Source: Elusimicrobia bacterium RIFOXYA12_FULL_57_11
Lineage (GTDB): Bacteria; Elusimicrobiota; Elusimicrobia; Elusimicrobiales; UBA9959
Reading direction: 5' to 3'
Length of the DNA stretch: 32,077 nt
Assembly: GCA_001800275.1 (NCBI GenBank)
Contig: MGVB01000129.1
Coordinates: 1 to 32,077 of the forward strand
In this document: one piece after another, positions 27,049-32,077 of the stretch
How positions within the stretch are numbered: position 1 is the first letter of the stretch
Layout of the letters: each line of letters opens with the position of its first letter
Program-made: the position numbers and the translations under genes
The notes under the pieces: model-generated
What the model was told of the DNA's origin: nothing
Databases searched by the model: none
Seen by the model: the letters and a program-made list of their open reading frames with translations, nothing else

Positions 27049-28335
27049 ATGCCATTATTCATCACGGCCATCATCGCCCTTTACGCAATAACCCCGGGAC
27101 AAGCCGCCCAGGCTTTTCGCTGGCAGAATGCCGCCGAAACCGCGCAGTTCCGCGCCCCCTCCCCCGGCCTTCCGGCGGACACCCTGGACGCCTGCCCGAA
27201 GCTCAACGCCCTGCGGGCTACGGACCCCTACCCGGATTCCCCGCCGGCGGTAAGGGAAGTATCCGAAGCGGGCGCGGCCTCCCTCCCCCTCCCGGCGGAC
27301 GACCTGGACAGGGCCGGCCTGCTGGAAGCGCTGCGCACCAGCCTCGACTACTGGAACTCCCGACCCGACAGCGCAAAGATAACCCTTGGCGCGGACACCT
27401 ACACAGCGGCACATCTGCGCAACACCGTAAACACGCTTATAGAGATACTTTCCACGGACATACCGGCGCAAGAGCTCCTTAAAGCCCTTCAAGCCCGCTT
27501 CCGCGTTTACCGAGCCTCCGCCGACGACGGCACAGGGAAAACCGTCATCACGGGTTATTACGAAGCGGACATACAGGTCTCAAGGAACCGGGACGAGAAG
27601 AACAGGTATGCCATACACCTGAAACCGGCCGACCTGGTAAAGACCACCCCCGCCATGGGCGCGGATTTCGACTACGGACGCTACAATGAGGCTGGAACCC
27701 TGGTCCGCCATTATTCCGCACAGGAAATACACTCCGGGGCGCTGGCCGGCAGGGAGCTGGAGCTGGTGTGGACCGAACACCCGGCCCGCCTTATGCTCAT
27801 GCAGATACAGGGCTCGGGGATATTGCGCTTCCCGGACGGCGGCCACCTGCGGGCGGGCTTTAACGGGGCCAACGGCTGGCCCTTCCGCAGCGTTCAAAAA
27901 ATCCTGATTGACTGCGGCGAGACGCCCGCGATGTCCTTCAAGGATTTCATCAGCTACCTTTCCAGTTTGCCGGCAGACAGGGAAGAGCGGCTTACGGACC
28001 TGAATCCGCGCTATATTTTTTTCCAGGCCAGGCCGAAAGAAAGCCTCCCCTACGGAGCCATAGGCCGGCCGCTGACGCCGGGCCGCTCCATAGCTATCGA
28101 CCCGGCGCACATCCCGCTTGGCCTGCCGGGCCTGTTAAAAACCAGACGGCCGGTAGCGCGGCCCGAGGGACTTGAATTCAGGGAATTCACCCGCTTTATA
28201 ACCACCCATGATACCGGCTCGGCCATACGCGGCCCAGGACGGGTAGATCTTTTCTGGGGCTCCGGCGCCACCGCGGAGACGGAAGCGTCGTCCATGAAAG
28301 CACCGGGAGAACTCTATCTCCTGGTTTTGCGCTGA
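27049..28335 (+). CDS. mltA: Membrane-bound lytic murein transglycosylase A (MltA plus 3D domain)
   Basis: VITGYYEADIQVSRNRD, LMQIQGSGILRFPDGGHLRAGFNGANGWPFRS, FFQARPKESLPYGAIGRPLTPGRSIAIDPAHIPLG, THDTGSAIRGPGRVDLFWGSG. Confidence 0.93.
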   Translation: MPLFITAIIALYAITPGQAAQAFRWQNAAETAQFRAPSPGLPADTLDACPKLNALRATDPYPDSPPAVREVSEAGAASLPLPADDLDRAGLLEALRTSLDYWNSRPDSAKITLGADTYTAAHLRNTVNTLIEILSTDIPAQELLKALQARFRVYRASADDGTGKTVITGYYEADIQVSRNRDEKNRYAIHLKPADLVKTTPAMGADFDYGRYNEAGTLVRHYSAQEIHSGALAGRELELVWTEHPARLMLMQIQGSGILRFPDGGHLRAGFNGANGWPFRSVQKILIDCGETPAMSFKDFISYLSSLPADREERLTDLNPRYIFFQARPKESLPYGAIGRPLTPGRSIAIDPAHIPLGLPGLLKTRRPVARPEGLEFREFTRFITTHDTGSAIRGPGRVDLFWGSGATAETEASSMKAPGELYLLVLR

Positions 28336-28408
28336 CACCCGGCCGCCTCCCGACTCACCGCCCAAGCCCCCCGCTCCAGCCAAAAGCTTGACATGTCAAG
28401 AACCCCCC

Positions 28409-28436
28409 TTGACAAAACGTATAAATCTGCTATACT
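28409..28436 (+). promoter_or_regulatory. Near-consensus promoter TTGACA-N16-TATACT of an orphan sRNA
   Basis: -35 at 28409-28414, -10 at 28431-28436; 14-bp palindrome CTTGACATGTCAAG at 28387-28400 just upstream. Confidence 0.82.
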
Positions 28437-28442
28437 ATCCAT

Positions 28443-28530
28443 GGAGCGGAACACCTTATCGACGGTTGCTTTCCGCTCCTTCCTTTTGAGGGAGACAGCA
28501 GCGCGGGCAAGTGCCCGCGCTTCATTTTTA
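28443..28530 (+). ncRNA. Putative small RNA (~88 nt) with its own promoter and terminator
   Basis: Hairpins 28443-28451/28471-28479 (GGAGCGGAA/TTCCGCTCC) and ~28479-28484/28489-28494, then a terminator at 28501-28520; no ORF of note. Confidence 0.68.
28501..28520 (+). terminator. Intrinsic terminator of the sRNA
   Basis: GCGCGGGC-aagt-GCCCGCGC followed by TTCATTTTTA. Confidence 0.88.
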
Positions 28531-28558
28531 TAACTTGATAATGGAGAGCCGCAGATGA

Positions 28559-28695
28559 CCGGAGGGGGGCCCCGGGGTCTGGCTAGCAAAACCTTCCGAA
28601 GGCCGAGGCTTGCGTAGCGCCGAGGCCTGAGGAGGAGTGAGGCCACGGTGTGGCCGAACGTGTTTTGATAGCCAGACCCCGGGGCCCCCCTCCGG
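28559..28695. repeat. 137-bp inverted-repeat element with a structured core
   Basis: Left arm 28559-28592 and right arm 28662-28695 are reverse complements at 33 of 34 positions; the core has hairpins at 28600-28628 and 28641-28655. Confidence 0.85.
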
Positions 28696-28710
28696 CGACC
28701 TCACCTGGCA

Positions 28711-29439
28711 CTATATTTTTTTGGAGAGCTCGTAGAAGACTATCGCAGCGGCGTTGCCGGCGTTCAGGCTTTCCACGCCGCCTTTCTGCGGAATGGAGAT
28801 CAGCTCATCGCAATGCTCGCGGGTTTTTGCGTGCAGCCCGGAACCCTCGGAACCTATAACGATAACCGCCGGCAGCGTAAAATCCACTTGCGGCAGGGGC
28901 TTGCCGCCCATCTCCATGCCGTAAATCCAGAAACCTTTTTCCTTCAGCTTTATTATAGTCTGGTTAAGATTGACGACCTCTATAACGTTCAGCCGCTCTG
29001 CCGCCCCGGAGGCCGCCTTCTGCGCGGTAGGCGTAAGGCCCGCGGAACGCCGCTCCGGCAGGATGATCGTTGAGACCCCGAGACACGCGGCCGACCTTAT
29101 TATCGCCCCCAGATTCATGGGATCAGTGATCCCGTCCAACCCCGCCCAGATAGTTTTTTTCAGGTCTTTCTCTAGCGCTATGGCGCCATCGACATCCACC
29201 TTGCCCGGCATTTCAGCTTCCACCATCACGCCCTGGTGATTACCGCCCCTGGCGAGTTTCTCCAGAGTACGCTGGTCGCAAAAATCCACGGGCACCCCCT
29301 TATCCCTGGCCAGCGCCACCAGGTCCCGCACGCGCTGCCCGCCTTCCCCGCGCGACAGATACAGACGTAAAACACGGCGGCGGCCGGCAGCAAGCACCTC
29401 TTCGGCGGTATTAAAACCATACAAAAACTCAATAGCCAT
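28711..29439 (-). CDS. rlmB: TrmH/SpoU-family 23S rRNA 2'-O-methyltransferase, RlmB-like
   Basis: LYGFNTAEEVLAAG, LDGITDPMNLGAIIRSAACLGVSTIILP, VIVIGSEGSGLHAKTREHCDELISIPQKGGVESLNAGNAAAIVFYEL. Start trimmed from the ORF track to MAIEFLYGFN. Confidence 0.92.
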   Translation of the reverse strand: MAIEFLYGFNTAEEVLAAGRRRVLRLYLSRGEGGQRVRDLVALARDKGVPVDFCDQRTLEKLARGGNHQGVMVEAEMPGKVDVDGAIALEKDLKKTIWAGLDGITDPMNLGAIIRSAACLGVSTIILPERRSAGLTPTAQKAASGAAERLNVIEVVNLNQTIIKLKEKGFWIYGMEMGGKPLPQVDFTLPAVIVIGSEGSGLHAKTREHCDELISIPQKGGVESLNAGNAAAIVFYELSKKI

Positions 29440-29480
29440 ATTATTAGCCGGAAGATTAAGATTCTTTACAGGGCACGCCT

Positions 29481-31127
29481 TTAAAACGGAGACGGGTAGA
29501 CCGGGTCCTTCTCTCTGGAGATGACATACAGCAGCGCTATCAGAATCTGCGCCGGATGCGCGAGGCGGGCGAAATCGTAATCCATGTGCACCTGGAAACG
29601 GTCCGGAGAAGAGGGGTCCAGGAAAACAAACCCGGCCCTGCGGTCCTGGACAAAAATACCATAGCGGGCCCTCAGCGCGCCGCCCAGGTTGCCGAAAAGC
29701 TTCCGCATCAGGCGGATCCTGGGACAATCGTCCTGTATCGCAAAGATCACGAGGTTATCCGTATCCACAAAATCCCACCTGCGGGCGGGAGCGCCCTTTT
29801 TGGGAACCAGGCGCGCAACCTCTTTTCCGGACCCGTCACGTATGAGGCAGTATGTTATTTCCCGGGCAGCCTCCATCACAAGGTTAGATTGCGCGTCATA
29901 AAGGGACATTACGCGTTTCGTCGTCGCGTACGAGATAATGCCCATAAAAAGCGGCACGATAAACACACCTTCGGGCACGGACGCGAAGAAGCGCCCGCCA
30001 GGCAGCCATAAAAAAGCGTCTATCACGGCAGCCCCGCGGCCGGTAAAGTCCAGCACACTCCAGGCGGCGTGGAAGAACAGACAGCCATAAACAGCGACCA
30101 CAAAATAAATTTCGTGCCCATACTGGAACGACGCCATAAGCAGCTGTTTTTGCCTGGTAACCACGCTATACGTGACGTCTTTTATGGTGGCCGCCCTTGA
30201 AACGATAAATGGGAAAAAGAAGTCCGGCGGGACCTCGGCCGGGGGAGGAGACAGCTTGGGATTCCGATAAGATGACGCCATGGAGCGCGCCAGGAAAGAC
30301 CCCAGGAACCAGAAAGCCAGGAGCCCGCCCCAGAAAATGACCGGCAGGGGCTTGCGCTCGTAGTAGGGGGCAGCCGATTTGTCCCTGGTCTTTTTCGCCA
30401 GCTCCTCGAACAGGTCATGCGCAGCGCGGCCGGCGGAATCGGCGACCAACTGCGCCGCGGACGGGGGAGCATCCACAACGGCCACCCCCGGCTCCGCCTC
30501 CGCAGAAGTCAAACTGGAGGCGGCCACAGCGGCGCTGGAAACCGCCGCTTCCGTCTCCGGGCCGCTGACATTCTTCGCGCCGGGGTCACCCCCGGGCTCC
30601 TCCGCTTCGGCCGCTTCCTTTTTTACGCGGACGACTTTTGGCCGCTTTGAAAGCTCTACATTCTCCCCGGGCTTGCGCACAGTAGAAAGTACGCCGCGGA
30701 AGTCTCCTTCCGCGATATTGATGGCGGCCACCGAATAAGAAACCCCGTTGTAAGTAAGAAAAGCCATGCAGGCCTGGTTACCGAACATCTCATATGCCGC
30801 GTAATGGGCGCTCGCAACACCATGCAGCGTCAGTGTTTTTATGTCGCCGTAAATAACGGCGCCTTTGCCGCGCAGGGAGTCGACGTTCTCTTTGACACGG
30901 GCTTTAAGGTAGTAATCGCTCAGCTCAGACTCCTGCTTCGCGAACTCGAAAGTGGACCGCCCCTTTTCCAGCTTCAGCGTAACGAACGGGTCGTCACTTT
31001 TCCCCTGAGTCCAGCCCGCGGGGAAATCCACGGCTATTTTCTCGCTCCTGTCACGAAATTCCCCGGCCAAAGCCGGAAGGGACAAAGCAAGAACCATGGC
31101 CGCACTGACAAAAGACATCTTTTTCAT
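29481..31127 (-). CDS. Exported/membrane protein of unknown function
   Basis: Signal peptide MKKMSFVSAAMVLALSLPALAG, N-terminal domain, Ala/Glu-rich linker, several TM segments, C-terminal soluble domain. Confidence 0.75.
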   Translation of the reverse strand: MKKMSFVSAAMVLALSLPALAGEFRDRSEKIAVDFPAGWTQGKSDDPFVTLKLEKGRSTFEFAKQESELSDYYLKARVKENVDSLRGKGAVIYGDIKTLTLHGVASAHYAAYEMFGNQACMAFLTYNGVSYSVAAINIAEGDFRGVLSTVRKPGENVELSKRPKVVRVKKEAAEAEEPGGDPGAKNVSGPETEAAVSSAAVAASSLTSAEAEPGVAVVDAPPSAAQLVADSAGRAAHDLFEELAKKTRDKSAAPYYERKPLPVIFWGGLLAFWFLGSFLARSMASSYRNPKLSPPPAEVPPDFFFPFIVSRAATIKDVTYSVVTRQKQLLMASFQYGHEIYFVVAVYGCLFFHAAWSVLDFTGRGAAVIDAFLWLPGGRFFASVPEGVFIVPLFMGIISYATTKRVMSLYDAQSNLVMEAAREITYCLIRDGSGKEVARLVPKKGAPARRWDFVDTDNLVIFAIQDDCPRIRLMRKLFGNLGGALRARYGIFVQDRRAGFVFLDPSSPDRFQVHMDYDFARLAHPAQILIALLYVISREKDPVYPSPF

Positions 31128-31221
31128 AGCGTCAAAAATAAAAAGCGGACGGGACTCCCCGCAAAGCCGTTAACGACAGGCACCGCGCTTGCAAAAGTAT
31201 AGAACATTATATGGCGCAAAG

Positions 31222-32077
31222 TCACACATGCCCGTGCCGGTGATGCGCGTCCGGAAGATGCGGGTGCGCATGCTCCACGGGATCGTGCCGGTGAAGGTGG
31301 GAATGCTTTGGTTCGATAAATCCCTCATGCGCGTGGGCATGGTGCCCGTCACCGTGCGCGTGGGCATGGTCGTGCGCCAGCGGGTCATGCCGGTGGACGT
31401 GGGCGTGGCGCTCCAGCGCCAAAGCAAGAAAAGCCGCCAGCATAAGGGCGCCGCCGGCCAGCAGGCGCGCCGTGAACGGCTCTCCTAACACTAGCACGCC
31501 CAGTGCCGCGCCCATGAAAGGATACGAACCAAAAAAAGCGCCGGCCCTGGATGCCCCGAGGCCCCTCATCGCCATGATAAAAAGAACAAGACTTGCGCCG
31601 TAACTCACAAAACCCAGGGCCAATGCGGCAAGAACGGACTTCCAGGGCGGGAAGCTCCCGTACAAATAGAGCGCCAGCAGGCCGTTCACAGCGCCACCCG
31701 CCAGGCCTTTTATAGCGCCAAGTATTACAGGGTCCTTAATTGACACACGGGCGGTAAGGTTATTGTCCACCGCCCAGAACAAACTTGAAGCCAGCACCAA
31801 GACGGCCCCCGGTCCCAACCTTATCCCCCCGCCTTCCCAGGAAAGCACACAGGCCCCGCAGGTTATCAACGCGGCCGCCGCCCAGAAACGCCGCCCGCCG
31901 TGCTCCCTGAAAACAATTACGGCGATCAGCGAGGTGAACACTAGTTCGAAATTAAGCAGCATGGAAGCCGAAGACGAAGACGACAGGTTCAGGCCGGTAA
32001 ATAACAGCAGCGGGGCCAGCACACCGCCGGCGAGGACAAAACCCCCTACATACGGCAGGTCGCGCCGATCCAGCGGG
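31222..32077 (-). CDS. EamA/DMT-family transporter with a His-rich C-terminal tail (5' end beyond the window)
   Basis: EamA-type repeats; the frame stays open to the window edge (LDRRDLPYVGGFVLAGGVLAPLLLFTGL); tail HAHVHRHDPLAHDHAHAHGDGHHAHAHEGF...HSHLHRHDPVEHAHPHLPDAHHRHGHV. Confidence 0.88.
   Translation of the reverse strand, partial: PLDRRDLPYVGGFVLAGGVLAPLLLFTGLNLSSSSSASMLLNFELVFTSLIAVIVFREHGGRRFWAAAALITCGACVLSWEGGGIRLGPGAVLVLASSLFWAVDNNLTARVSIKDPVILGAIKGLAGGAVNGLLALYLYGSFPPWKSVLAALALGFVSYGASLVLFIMAMRGLGASRAGAFFGSYPFMGAALGVLVLGEPFTARLLAGGALMLAAFLALALERHAHVHRHDPLAHDHAHAHGDGHHAHAHEGFIEPKHSHLHRHDPVEHAHPHLPDAHHRHGHV

Noticed and set aside
31222-31420. Possible tandem DNA repeat or CRISPR-like array in the His-rich region
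   Set aside because: Repetition is at codon level (His-x-His) without fixed repeat/spacer lengths; no cas genes.
31189-31488. Val/Arg/Met-rich plus-strand ORF opposite the His-rich tail
   Set aside because: Simply the reverse complement of the CAT/CAC/GCG-rich His-tail coding sequence.

Overview
The window is a GC-rich bacterial chromosome segment. The lineage cannot be fixed from the sequence alone, and most of it is ordinary housekeeping and envelope genes, nearly all on the minus strand. Recognisable content: an AAA ATPase, tRNA-Arg(CCG), a CsgG/FlgO-like plus MORN protein, alaS, a phosphate module (phoB-phoR-DUF47-pit), a DUF4178 / spermidine synthase-like / FemAB-like / DUF350 cluster, tilS, a dicarboxylate symporter, a REC protein, nnrE, sppA, two tandem GGDEF proteins, a secreted agmatine-deiminase-like protein, a PAP2 acid phosphatase, a class III nucleotide cyclase, MltA, an RlmB/TrmH-type methyltransferase and an EamA transporter with a His-rich tail. 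The most interesting signals lie outside the ORFs. (1) Four TTTACAC-like heptamers at exactly 11-bp spacing form a Pho box upstream of DUF47-pit. (2) A near-consensus promoter drives a ~185-nt rod-like RNA ending in an intrinsic terminator (6S-like RNA or riboswitch leader). (3) A ~90-nt orphan sRNA unit has its own promoter, three hairpins and a terminator. (4) A 137-bp element next to it has 33/34-matching 34-nt inverted arms around a two-hairpin core. (5) A compact polyamine/envelope gene cluster contains a 68-bp out-of-frame coding overlap. No CRISPR array, prophage, IS element or recognisable defence system was found.
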